Shown here one piece after another: positions 9,951 through 20,410 of a stretch of 64,000 bases of DNA; positions within the stretch are counted from its first letter, which is position 1; every line of letters starts with the position of its first letter. The stretch comes from Eurosta solidaginis (Eukaryota; Arthropoda; Insecta; Diptera; Tephritidae): contig NC_090319.1 in assembly GCF_040869045.1 (NCBI RefSeq), forward strand, positions 66,064,779-66,128,778. Reading direction: 5' to 3'. Both the position numbers and the translations under genes were made by a program. The notes under the pieces were generated by a model. That model made no database searches. It had not been told where the DNA came from and saw only the letters and a program-made list of their open reading frames with translations.

Positions 9951-10821
9951 CACTTATGGACTTTATTTTCAAACATAGAGTGTTTGGAGAGGTGCGTTGT
10001 TATATGTATTCCGTTGAATGGCAAAAGCGGGGATTACCGCACGCACACATTTTGATTTGGTTGGTTGATAAAATTACACCGGATCAAATTGATAGTGTGA
10101 TATCAGTTGAAATAACGGATCAAACGATTGATCCAGATTTGTTCGAAGTCGTCACAAAAAATATGATACGTGGACCTTGCGGTGCATTGAATGTGAGATA
10201 GCCATGCATGATTGATGGAAAATGTTCGAAGCGATACCCACGAGCATTGATTTTGGATACGGTCACGGTTGACGATGGATATCTGGCATATCGTCGTCGA
10301 TCCACTGATGACAATGGTAAGTCAGCGATAATAAAGATGGGAAATCAAAATTTTGAAGTTGACAAACGTTGGATTGCCCCATATTGTACATTGTTGTCCA
10401 AAACATTCAAAGCGCATATTAACGTATAAATAAAGGAAGCGATATGGCTGTATTCGGTGCAGTCCAAAATGGCAACGACGAGATTAAAAAATATCAAATG
10501 GGGCGTTATGTAAGCAGTAACGAAGCGATATGGCGAATTTTTTCATTCCCAATACAGGAAAGACATCCAAAATTCGTTCGTTTAGCGGTTCACATTGAAA
10601 ATGGCCAACGCGTTTATTTTACTCCTGAAAATGCAGCGCTTGGAGTAACAAGTGCACCGTCTACAACTTTGACTGCCTTTTCCCATTTATGTCAATCGGA
10701 CGATTTTGCAAGGACATTGCTATATGCAGAAGTGCCACAATATTTCCCATGGGATAAATCCAGGAAAACATTTAAAAGGCGAATACAAGGTACAAGGAAA
10801 ACCAGTTTAAGGTCATCCTAA
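9951..10821 (+). pseudogene. Helitron Rep (HUH nuclease) domain
   Basis: The frame reads MDFIFKHRVFGEVRCYMYSVEW and then GLPHAHILIWL; the two His of HAH at 10040-10048 are the metal-binding HUH motif. Further on come CGALN, CMIDGKCSKRYPRA, YRRRS and RWIAPYC, in the usual order. After AHINV the frame stops at about 10425 and resumes with NKGSDMAVFG, so the block that carries the two catalytic tyrosines is missing. Downstream, 10444-10821 continues with RIFSFPIQERHPKFVRLAVHI. By family knowledge this domain nicks the DNA for rolling-circle transfer. This copy cannot. Confidence 0.85.
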
Positions 10822-12180
10822 TGTGTTCTCAATATATTAGGACGCATTTATGCAGTTCATCCAAATAATGCTGAGTGTTTTTACTTGCGATTGTTGTTAA
10901 TTAATGTTCGTGGCCCAACATCATTCCAAACTTTAAGAACAATTAATGGTGAATTGTGCGCTACATATCGGGAAGCATGTCAAAAATTAAATATGTTGGA
11001 GGATGATAAACATTGGGGAGATACCTTTGCCGTTTCAGCTGTAATAGCCAGTCCACGTCAAATACGAACATTATTTTCGAAAATACTTGTAATGTGCTCC
11101 CCATCTAATCCATTGAAACCAAATACGTCGAAATACTGCAAATTATGAGTTGGAATTCACATTGGAAATTTACAATGAAGCATTGATAAGGATTGACGAC
11201 ATTTGTCTATGTCAAACAAATCGTTAGTACAATTGGGCATGCCAGCAGCAAATCGTCCATTACATGTTCATATGTTCAATCGAGAACTGGGGATCAATTC
11301 TCTAACTGTGAAAAACTGAAAAATGTACACTCATTGAAAACTCATTTGCACACACAATTTACACTTTAAATTTTCATGCGATTCTGTAAATTATTGTGCA
11401 CATTGTTTTGCTGAATGATCGCTGAATGTAAAAGTCTTATGTCAGTGAGAAAAATATTCATCAAAGGCCATGAAAACAAAAAAGTCATTCTGCAACAGTG
11501 CGTATGAGTTTTGAATGTCACAATAGTGTACACAGGTTGCCAAGAAAACTCACGAAGTTTTTATCAGTGAGTTTTTTTGTTCACAGTTTTGCTTTACAGA
11601 ATCAGAATTTCAAAGTTTGGATGCTCATGGGGGAACAGGCAAAACCTTTTTGATTTCATTGATATTAGCAACAATTCGATCAGATAATAACGTTGCATTG
11701 GCACTCGCTTCTTCCGGCTACATTACTGGAAGGCGGTCGCACAGCACATTCTCCATTAAAGTTGTCTTTGAATATGCAGGTAAATGAAACACCAACATGT
11801 AATATTTCAAAAACATCTGGAATGGCAATAGTTCATAAAGTATGTAAGCTCATCGTATGGGACGAGTATACTATGGCACACAAGAAATCATTGGAAGCAC
11901 TTGATAGAACTTTGAAAGATCTACGAGAAAGCCAAACAGCGAGGTGCCATGATCCTATTGGCTGGACATTTCAGGCAAACATTACCTGTGATCCCAGAAT
12001 CCACGGCTGCAGATGAAATCAATGCATGTTTAAAATCATCGTATTTATGGAGACATGTAAACAGGCTTACACTTACTACAAACGTATGTGTTCAACTACA
12101 AAACGATCCGTCAGCAGCTGAATTTTAACAGCAATTACTGAAAATCGGAAATGGCCAAATATCTGTCGATCCAAAAGGAA
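10822..12180 (+). pseudogene. Helitron helicase, N-terminal half, interrupted
   Basis: 10885-11148 carries the linker (LLLINVRGPTSFQTLRT ... EACQKLNMLEDDKHWGDTF). A short piece follows at 11155-11290 (IYNEALIRIDDICL, MPAANRPLH). After the inserted MITE the helicase resumes at about 11620 with the Walker A box GGTGKTF and ISLILATIRSDNNVALALASSG. At 11693-12016 come GGRTAHSPLKLSLNMQ and the Walker B-like VWDEYTMAHK. Several dozen residues before Walker A are missing. Stops occur at about 12015 and 12126. Confidence 0.8.
11306..11586. mobile_element. 281-bp MITE-like insertion inside the Helitron helicase
   Basis: Helicase homology breaks off just before 11300 and resumes at about 11610. The intervening segment begins CTGTGAAAAACTGAAAAA and ends TTTTTTTGTTCACAG, an imperfect terminal inverted repeat (CTGTGAA ... 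TTCACAG). Inside it, CTCATTGAAAACTCA near the left end mirrors TGAGTTTTC and CAGTGAG near the right. No coding capacity. A target duplication is not clear. Confidence 0.5.
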
Positions 12181-12893
12181 TGATTACATTGCCTAACAAT
12201 TTCTGCACATTTTCACAGTCTAAAGAGGCATTGATGCAGAGTGTATTTCCAAACATATTTCAACATTACATAAACTATGATTGGCTCAGAGAAGGAGCAA
12301 TTTTAGCTGGGAAAAATAAGGACGTCAATGATATAAATGCAGCTATTCTGTATCAAATACCTGGTCGCATAGTTACATATAAGTTAATGGACACTATTAC
12401 TGATCAAGATGATGTCGTAAATTATCCAACTGAATTCTTAAACTCACTCGATTTGCCAGGCATACCACCTCAAAATTTACGATTAAAAATTGGAGCACCG
12501 ATTATTATGCTGCGCAACATTAATGTGACACGACTTTGCAACGTTGCCAGACCCGCTGTGAAGAAGCTAATGGGTAACGTTATCGAAGCAACAATTTTGA
12601 AAGGGAAGTACAAAGGAGAAGACGTTTTGATATCCAGAATTCCACTGATTCCGACGGACTTACCATTCGATTTCAAACGTTTGCAGTTCCCTATTCGCCT
12701 TGCCTTCGCTATGACAATTAATAAAGCGCAAGGACAGTCTCTACAAATGTGCGGTATTAATTTAGAATACCCAATTTTTTCTCATGGACAATTGAATGTA
12801 GCTTGCTCACGAGTAGGCAAACCATCGTCATTATTCATTTACGCGAAAGATGGAAAAACCAAAAACGTTGTCTACCAAAAAGTGTTACAATAA
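12180..12893 (+). pseudogene. Helitron helicase, C-terminal half (237 residues)
   Basis: A long intact frame with the C-terminal motifs of Pif1-like Helitron helicases: REGAILAGKNKDVNDIN, VNYPTEFLNSL, PPQNLRLKIGAPIIMLRN, GEDVLISRIPLIP, FPIRLAFAMTINKAQGQS (motif V/VI) and FSHGQLNVACSRVG (motif VI, with the arginine finger). It ends in a normal stop at 12893, about 108 bp before the element's CTAG end. The true protein begins far upstream; only this part is uninterrupted. Confidence 0.85.
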
Positions 12894-13004
12894 AGTTCGA
12901 ATGAAATTGTATCAAAGAATTTGCTTTGTTTCGTATTAATTTTATTCTCTTTCAGCAAATCATTGAATTTATTGCCTAGCGAAGCGGGCGAGGGTACACG
13001 CTAG

Positions 13005-13560
13005 TCTATATATATAAAAATGAAATGAGGTTCGTTCCTGTCCATGTTTTGCGACCGATTGGAGGCCAATTTTATTCGTTCTCTTTTCATATTATAGGGA
13101 TCAAATAGGGGAAGGTTTTTAGCAAAAAAAAAATTTTAAAAATTGTTTAGGGTCTTGAGATATAGGTCAAAACGTGGACCCGGATAACCCTACGATGTGT
13201 TTGTATAATATGGGTATCAAATGAAGCTTAATATGGGTTACCTTTCGTACCCCTGGTTGACTAGAGTCTCGAGATATAGGCCAAAAGATAGACCCAGATA
13301 CCCCTAGAATGTGTTTATACAATATGGATATCAAAGAAAGCTGTTGATGAGTTCTTTAGCATAGGGAAATTTTCATACATCTGGGTGACTAGGGCCTCGA
13401 GATATTGCCCAAAACGTGTATGAGAATAACCTTAGGATATATTTTTACATTATGGGTTTCAAATGGAAGATGTTAATGAGTACTTCAATATGGGCACCAA
13501 AAGGAAGCTGTGCTGATGAGTGGTAATTTTTCTCTGGGTGACGAGCGTCTCGACATCATT
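13005..13560 (+). mobile_element. 5' part of a second Helitron, joined directly to the first
   Basis: Starts TCTATATATATAAAAATG at 13005, immediately after the CTAG end of the previous Helitron. This start matches the complete non-autonomous Helitron at 58573. It contains three to four copies of a 115-130-bp minisatellite (GTCTCGAGATATAGGCCAAAA, then CCCTAGAATGTGTTTATAC, then ATCAAA-AAAGCTGTTGATGAG). The 3' part is not recognisable after about 13560. Confidence 0.7.
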
Positions 13561-14094
13561 TCACGTGTACAACATTTTTTGAATAAATATACAAATTTTT
13601 CGATTTGTGTCGTGCTTCTAAGTTGCAAATTTTTTCGAAGGAGAGTAAACATAAACACCGAGGTTTGTACATTGTTTATGAGAGGGGCTTCGGCACACAT
13701 ACACAAACGTATGTCACATTTCGCTGCTGGCTGAACATTTCTACTGCTTTGTATTTGTTATACAAACTACGCTTGTGTTCCGTTAATTTGTGTGCAGTTC
13801 AACTGTGAGCAGTGTTCGGACTTCTACCACTAAAGTGGTAGATCTACCACCTCTTTTCCTGAAATATAAGTTCTACCACTTCTACCACGCAAACTTAAAA
13901 ATAGGTGGTAGATTTTTATAGAAGTTTTCTGAAGAAACCTTATTTTTTCCACAATTATTCGGAAAGAAAATCAATGCAGTGGAACGGTTTTATAAAACTC
14001 AAAATAACGTCTGGCTTAGCTCTGATCAACATATTACCTATTTTCCTTCAGGTTTTTAGTACAAAGTGGCTATTATTAATTATATCAGGATAAT
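13561..14094. other. Unassigned AT-rich sequence with a TACCAC palindrome
   Basis: No gene supported. At 13810 the sequence CAGTGTTCGGACTTCTACCAC looks like a hAT-type terminus. It runs into a perfect hairpin CTACCAC-TAAA-GTGGTAG (13824-13841), and further CTACCAC and GTGGTAG copies follow to 13913. No matching right end was found, so the element is not defined. Confidence 0.35.
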
Positions 14095-15035
14095 TAAAAT
14101 ATAACCAAAATCTAAAAGGGGGCGTGGCACCACCCTCACAAATGGAATATATCATACTGCATATCTCTGGATGTAGTAATGGAAGGATAATTAAAATTGG
14201 TAAGGAGCTATGTGACGTTAAGTACTAACACCTCCAGTAAAATGTGAAATTTGGAAAAAAGGGGCGTGGCACCTTCCCTACAAATGGGATTTTTCAGAAC
14301 TATGGTGCCGCACAAACTTATTATTTTAAGACCTAAAGTTTGACTGCATTGTTGAGTTTGGCTGTTATTCCTTTTGGATGTTGAGTAATCTTTCGCCGTT
14401 TAAAAAAGCTTGTTAGCTTCAGCCTATCTACATCTATATATATAAAAATCAAATTCGGTGTGTGTGTATGTTCGCTATGGAAACGTATTTCCCACACTTC
14501 AATCATCACCAAATTTGGCTATACCTTCCTTCGATCAACGCGAAGGTGTTAGGCTAAAAATAATTTCGATATATAAAAGGGCCGTGGCACCTCCCATACA
14601 AATGGAATTTTTGGTACTGCATAACTCTGAAGGTATACGCCAGAACATTGAAATTTAGTAAGGAGTTATATGACGTCAATCCCTAACACCAACAAGAAAA
14701 TGTCAAATTGGGAAAAAGGGGGCGTGGCACCGCCATACAAATGGAATATATCATACTGCATATCTCTGGATGTAGTAATGGTAGGATAATGAAAATTGGT
14801 AAGGAGCTATATGACGTTAAGTCCTAACAAAACCTGCAGTAAAATGTGGATTTTGAAAAAAGGGGCGTGGCACCTTCCCTACAAATGGGATTTTTCAGAA
14901 CTATGGCTGCCGTACAAACTTAGGTTATTTTAACACATAAAGTTTGACTGCATTGTTGAGTTTGGCTGTTATTCCTTTTGGACGTTTAGTAATCTGTCGC
15001 CGTTAAAAAAATTTGTTTGCTTCAGTATATCTACA
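14095..15035 (+). repeat. 603-bp tandem repeat of Helitron 5' ends
   Basis: TCTATATATATAAAAATCAAATTC at 14433 and TCTTTTATAAAAATCAAATTC at 15036 begin two units 603 bp apart. The segment 14095-14432 is the right part of an earlier unit. For example, GGGGGCGTGGCACC lies at about 14117 and again at about 14721, and GACTGCATTGTTGAGTTTGG at about 14341 and 14946. Each unit holds paired GGGGCGTGGCACC boxes. No coding capacity. Confidence 0.75.
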
Positions 15036-15972
15036 TCTTTTATAAAAATCAAATTCTGTGTGTGTGTGTTCCCTATGGAAACGTATTTCCCACACTTCAA
15101 TCATCACCAAATTTTGGGTATAGGTTCCTTCGATCAAGACGGAGTTTTTTCATATTTCAGAATTAAGAATTTATAATAAATTTTTTTTTTTTTTGGCTAT
15201 GCGAACGAGCAATCTTAGGTCCCAAAAATGATCATGTATACAAAATCAATGATCGGATTCAAAACCAAATTCTTGGTGAAGTGAAGAAATATAAATAGAT
15301 CGACATACTTACAGATGAAGATCAAATTGTGAGTTGTCAAATTGAACTTCTAAACTCTTCAGAACCACCAGGCATTCCAGCCTGCGCATATATCAGCTTT
15401 GAAAATTGGCTCACCAATCATGCTTCTTCGGAATTTAGACCCACCAAAATTGTATAATGGAACCAGACTTTGCGTTAAGCAATTAATGCCGAATGTAATC
15501 GAAGCAGCAATCATCAGCGGTAAAAGCAAAGGTGAAGACGTGCTCATACCACGGATCCCAATGATTCCTACAGATTTTCCATTCAATTTTAAGCTCTTAT
15601 AGTTTCCTGTATGCCTTACTTTTGCAATTACAATCAAAAAATCAGAAGGACAATCGCTTTCTGTTGCAGGATTAAATTTAGAGGATCCATGCTTTTCCCA
15701 TGGCCAGCTATATGTCGCTTGCTCCAGAGTTGGAACGCCAAAAAATTTGTTTATCTTTGCATCGAACGAAAGAACCAAAAATATTGCGTACCCATATGAA
15801 TTACAATAAGATGCAATAATAAAAGGATTTAAACGAAAATTCCACCAAATATGCGTACAAAATTCAATTCGATTTATAAAACAATAAACTAAATTATCAA
15901 CAAACAAAACAGAAAAAATAACGCAACACTCATTCTATCTCGGGCGCTACAACGTACGCCGGGTATAGCTAG
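15036..15972 (+). mobile_element. Helitron copy with helicase remnant and 3' end
   Basis: Begins with the Helitron 5' signature at 15036. It carries only the C-terminal end of the helicase and ends in a canonical CTAG (15969-15972) followed by T. Ahead of the end is a hairpin GGCG-CTACAACGTA-CGCC (15943-15960). The 603-bp 5' repeats extend this copy leftwards. Confidence 0.8.
15300..15809 (+). pseudogene. Helitron helicase C-terminus, decayed
   Basis: Frames at about 15320-15400, 15399-15602 and 15600-15809 match the end of the Helitron helicase at 12420-12893. Readable pieces are MKIGSPIMLLRNLDPPKLYN, GEDVLIPRIPMIPTDFPFNF and then, after a stop at 15600, EGQSLSVAGLNLEDP, FSHGQLYVACSRVGTPKNLF and YELQ before the stop. 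The stop after LL and local changes show that it is not functional. Confidence 0.8.
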
Positions 15973-17026
15973 TTACTTATCGATTGGGATTCAAGAGGTT
16001 GTTGAGCGTAACCCTTTCAAGGGGCTGGCAGCGCAATTTTTGACTTCTCCTAAACAATAATCAACCTCACGAATGTGACCCAGAAGGTTCACCCCGGTCA
16101 TAGCAAACAGTTCGCGCGACTTAGTACCCATCCGGAAAAGGATCAAAATCGTTAAAACTCCCCAAAACCTTCGTGAGTCTCCTTTTATCTACATGTAGAA
16201 GAAGATTTATTTATTGACATCAAAGTGCTTTTTAACTACCGGCTTTGTAACTAGACCGTAATTTTTCGGAACTGGTTCGCCCTTTTACTTCAGAAGTAGC
16301 CCAACACTCCAATGAAACTATAAAATATCCTTTTATACACTGGCTCAGGTTGTATATCGTCGCATTTCCTCAGAGAATTGCCGAAATACCTCTAGGGTGC
16401 ACTTTCCCATTCAGTCCACAGCCTGTGTCCAGGAAGTACAATTCTGCTCTCAATTTGGACACCTACCAAACAGCTTTTGACAGTGGAGGTGGTGGTGTGC
16501 AATAAGAATGTTAGCACCTACGATGAGTATCTTAGTCTCATCAAATGCAATATGACTTCCGAACTGTGAGAAGCAGTCAAAGAGAAGGTGAACTATCAAT
16601 CTGTGTAACATGTCCATCAACAACGACGCTGTCATTCCTCCCACTCCGCTATGGGGACGTGATTCATCAGCTAACTGCTGCTATTGCTTAACCGCTACTT
16701 AACTGTTGCCCCCGATTCTACCATACTAACATACTCATCTGCTACTCAACTTTTGCCGTCCCGAAGTTCCACCACTGCTACGACCATTGCCCAGTTAGTA
16801 TCATGCAACCTCTCACCTCTGGCCCCCTTTCCCTTACTTGCTGCTTACTAGTGCCCTTGACCGCCCTAAGTTGTTCAGCTACTTCCGAGTTCGCCTGCCC
16901 TGCGATTGCAAGATCAGTCATCTCACCGTAGTAGTAATCAACGACATCGTTCGCTCTCAACTACTCCGATCAGTTCATATTAACAAGCCCAGTGAGTTGC
17001 TCTCGCGCTCCCCACTCTCACACCCA
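15973..17026. other. Unassigned, moderately GC-rich stretch
   Basis: No convincing coding region. The region is higher in GC than its surroundings. The frames at 16450-16644 and 16778-16960 on the minus strand have no motif I recognise. If the protease at 20.4-22 kb continued across the hAT element, its Asp and Ser exons should be here on the minus strand; I could not find them. Confidence 0.4.
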
Positions 17027-17659
17027 GGGCCGTAGAGAGAAAATCCGGGCCCGGGACTAAACAATTTACGAGCCCCCTATAAAAAATCCACTAATACATT
17101 TGATTAATTTGAATCAATGACGTCTCATTCATGAATCACTATTGATGGATGACATCAAACAAAATTTTTCCCACATCAACTAAATGATTTTTGGACTAAG
17201 TGCTAAAAATAAAATTAACACAGAGTATTTACTGTTTATACTATTTTATTCTTTTCTAGTTATTTGGTAACATTTTAGTACATTTCTGATAAATATAATG
17301 ATGATTATAAATTTTAATTATTCAATATAGATGGTTCGGATATCAAAGAGTGGCTTTTCTTGCTTTTTTTGCTGCAAAATTTTTTAAATTAATATTAAAA
17401 TTTGACTGTCTTGTCAAAACGGATTCAACACAAACCGTGGCAAGTCCTTAAATTCGCTCTTGAGGTGAACACGATCTATGAAAGTTTTTGATTCTTGCAA
17501 GGACGCTGAAAGAATGTTCTGCCCTAGCTACGGTGACAGGTATAGTGCAAAAGATACGTAAAGCAACACAAATGTTGGGGAAAATCGTATACAGATTTTG
17601 AACATATGTAGATGACATTTAGCAATTCCAATGGTGACAAACCATTATCAAAATTTGCT

Positions 17660-18330
17660 TCGTAAATGTGTTTCAAGTGAATTATTTCGCATTCTTAGCT
17701 TTGAGAAACGTCCGACTTGTATTTTCCGACAAATTTTGCTGCACTCGCCCGAATAGTAGTTTCATCCATGTCTTCAAATTGCCACAAAAAGGAAAACGTC
17801 TCGTTCAAATTCTCATAGCTGCAAATCGTTCAGTAATGCCAGTGACTACCGAATCCACGATCACCAAGAATGTATTGTTTTTAAAATCAGACTCTGTCTC
17901 ATCCCTAATCATCTCATTTCCATTATCTTCAAAACGTTTTTTGGGTTTTCTCTTTCGAATGTCCGGAAACTTTGGCGAGATGTTGAATTGAATAGCAACT
18001 GTTTTGCATTCGTTTACAATTGTAAGGCTAATGAGGCATCAAGATGTCGGGATGCCCCCCATAAATTCAGAAAACAAAAATTCAGATTTCAGAAAACATT
18101 AGTCAGAACCCTTTTTTCAGAAAGACAAAATTCAGAGGTCAAAACTAAGAAGTCAAATCTCAGAAGTCAAATTTCAGAAGTGAAAACTCAGAAGTCAAAT
18201 TTGAGAAGGCAAACAGAAAAAACATTAAATTTTTCTCAAAATTCAGAAACGTTCGTTTATTTGGAAGGAATTATGTATAAAGAAAAAGTATTAAAATCTA
18301 AAATTTTAAATTGTGTGCAATAGCAAGCAT
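17660..18330. repeat. Short tandem motif inside the hAT element
   Basis: From 18060 to 18215 the motif TCAGAAGTCAAAT and close variants (AGAAAACA, AGAAGTGAAAAC, GAGAAGGCAAAC) repeat about eight to ten times with a spacing near 14-16 bp. This is inside what should be the hAT C-terminal coding region and produces spurious plus-strand frames. Confidence 0.55.
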
Positions 18331-18747
18331 GTAATTAATTAAATCTTTTCGGGTTTATCTTTTTCAAATGAATTTACAATATTCAAAAAACGAAGTCTTA
18401 TATTTTATCTTGCGTTTCCGATATGACTCGCCCCAGCTGAAAATTGCTGCAGTTTTGTTTCTGTTATTGCATGTTCGTTTTTTATTTTATTTATAAAATT
18501 AGAAATATTAGCGTGTGTCCCAAACGCACTTCGAATGACGTTGTACGGACTTCACCCAATTTAACATCTATGGTGGCGTCTCTAGCTTGGAGTACGACGT
18601 TTCTTTCATTAATGGTAGTCAGTATTTTGAACCAAATTGAGGGCAGCAAGATACATTCGAACTTGTTGTTGTACTTGAGAATGCCGGTAATATCTCCGTA
18701 TGCTTGTGCAGTAAAATATAGCTTAAGTAATGAGTTTAGTGCTTGTG

Positions 18748-19400
18748 TTAATCCTGGAACATGGTTTGCAAATGGTCTGATTGCCTCAATTCTAGCCGAT
18801 CACCAAGTGTCTGAAAGACTGTGAAGAGAGCTTGGTACTTTTTTTTTGAGGACGTCCCATTGTTGTGGACTGCTGCTGAAAATAGTAAAACATTTTTGTA
18901 CAACTCCGAAGAAAGTAATTGCACCGGTACAACATTCTGCAGCATAAATACCACATAAATTGAGACTGTAGGTTGCACAAGGCGAGTAATCAGCATTCGA
19001 GTATGACGTAGTGATCCGTTGTAAGCTCCTTTCATATTGGCGCCGTTATCTTTTAATGGGATTTCATGTTTGACTAGAGTATAGCAAATTAGATCAGCGA
19101 TTTTCTGACCAGTTTTTTGGTTACCATTCACGAAAGCCAAAAATCGTTCTTGAATTGTAAAATTTGTTGCTTCCGAATTGAAATGGAGTTAGCGCAAAAT
19201 GAACGTATTCTGTTCAGCGTGACTACAATCAGGCGTAGCATCAACGATGATAGCAAAATACCTGGCTTTCTTGCCTTGATCTAATATAGTTTCCCTCACA
19301 TGCTTTGCACAAATTTCTATAAACTTGTTCTGAATCTCTGGGGAAAGATAGTGAACTTGTAAACGTTTGTGCTATCGTTGTGAAATCCTAACATTCTCCA
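18748..19400 (-). pseudogene. hAT transposase, DUF4371 region
   Basis: A 130-residue frame (18748-19140) reads MAFVNGNQKTGQKIADLI, then KDNGANMKGAYNG, then cysteine-poor remnants of the region that in intact relatives carries CAAHSLNL, and SSKKKYQALFTVFQTLGD. The GANMKGAYNG block is the signature of DUF4371 hAT transposases (ZMYM1-like). Sequence from 19140 to 19400 continues the domain in other frames. Several frameshifts are present. Confidence 0.7.
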
Positions 19401-19760
19401 AATGATCTCTAAGTATCGGATCATATTGGCTTATGAGATCTTAGATGCCCAAAAAATGTCCAATTTTTTCCTTCACCAAGATATATACTTTCGCCTTTGA
19501 AAAATAGGCCTCTTTCACCAAAAAATAAAATAGTGGCCAAAATTCTATATAAAATTTCTTTCTACTTTTGAGTTTCAGCGACTAGCTGTTCATTGATAAG
19601 TGTATCAACTGTAGCCTCCTTTTGAATTAGATTTTGTAAAGATCGCCATTGAATATAACATTTAATGTGATCTTGAGTATTTTCGTGTGATGGCAGTTTA
19701 TCGTATAGCTTCTTCCATACCTGGAATTTCGAATATCCGCCAGGAGAAAAAATTTTAGGT

Positions 19761-19985
19761 CTATTTAAATAAAGTATTGGTGCTTAACAGACGACATGAC
19801 AGGCAATAAAAAGCATTGCTACTGGCACTCCACACTAACCAGTCACGCTCCTCTTTCTCTCCATTTGGCAAGATTCTGTTTAACAACGCGGTGGGAAATG
19901 CCTCGTCATGACAATCACGTGGAAAAATAAAAGGGCACTTTTGATTACCTCGCGGAATTATTTCGTTGACTTCTTCAGATCGCAA
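19761..19985 (-). pseudogene. hAT transposase TTF-type zinc finger
   Basis: A 74-residue frame with the TTF zinc-finger layout: CPFIFPRDCHDEAFPTALLN, RILPNGEKEERDWLVWS, then AFYCLSCRLL. In ZMYM1-like hAT transposases this N-terminal finger binds the transposon ends. It lies upstream of the DUF4371 piece on the same strand, with about 360 bp of broken sequence between. Confidence 0.7.
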
Positions 19986-20410
19986 AAACTCATTATTAAT
20001 GGTACCGATATCAAACTCGCTTAAATAATCTGGACTTTGATACAGAGTTGGTGGTATTGTTGTTGAAGATGAACCTTCATCAGTGTTACCAAGAAAACTC
20101 TACGATTTCGGATTCATGTAAACATACATTTTTGTTTGATGTTTTTATTGTCTCCTCCCTGTTCGAAGGCTCAGGCGAAAAATTATTATCAATATTGGTT
20201 GCTTTTGAAATTCGGCTTAACATTTGCATATGGAACAACTAAAGGCTCTCCTGAATTTAAAAAAAAATGTCTTAGTACCTCTAAATCGCGGGCCCCTGAG
20301 AAACCCCGGGCCCTGGGGAATCCCCCCATTTCCCCTCACCCATCATCGGTGTAACAAAAGTCACAAGTACCTCAATAATTGCCAATTTTAGTTTGTTCTC
20401 CACCACTTAC

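Larger units (their letters stand above)
9951..13004 (+). mobile_element. Helitron (Rep-helicase type), 5'-truncated, with intact 3' end
   Basis: Plus-strand frames give the Rep domain and then a Pif1-like helicase, the hallmark order of Helitron transposases. The 3' terminus is canonical: CTAG at 13001-13004 followed by T, preceded by a GC-rich hairpin-forming segment (TAGCG ... CGCTA at about 12977-13003). The 5' end is missing and abuts a Gypsy gag at about 9950. A 281-bp MITE interrupts the helicase, and several stops and frameshifts are present. Confidence 0.9.
17027..20356 (-). mobile_element. hAT DNA transposon (ZMYM1-like), decayed
   Basis: The left end begins CAGGGCCGTAGAGAG and soon reads CCGGGCCCGGGAC. 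The right end carries the mirrored GGGCCC blocks (about 20290-20340). A second copy of this right end, in the opposite orientation, lies at 58390-58560. Inside, minus-strand frames encode a TTF-type zinc finger and part of a DUF4371/hAT transposase. It lies in the intron next to the last visible exon of the protease pseudogene. An exact target duplication was not found. Confidence 0.75.

Noticed and set aside
17668..18323. Two overlapping plus-strand frames of 107 and 111 residues
   Set aside because: They lie inside a minus-strand hAT element and partly consist of a short tandem motif.
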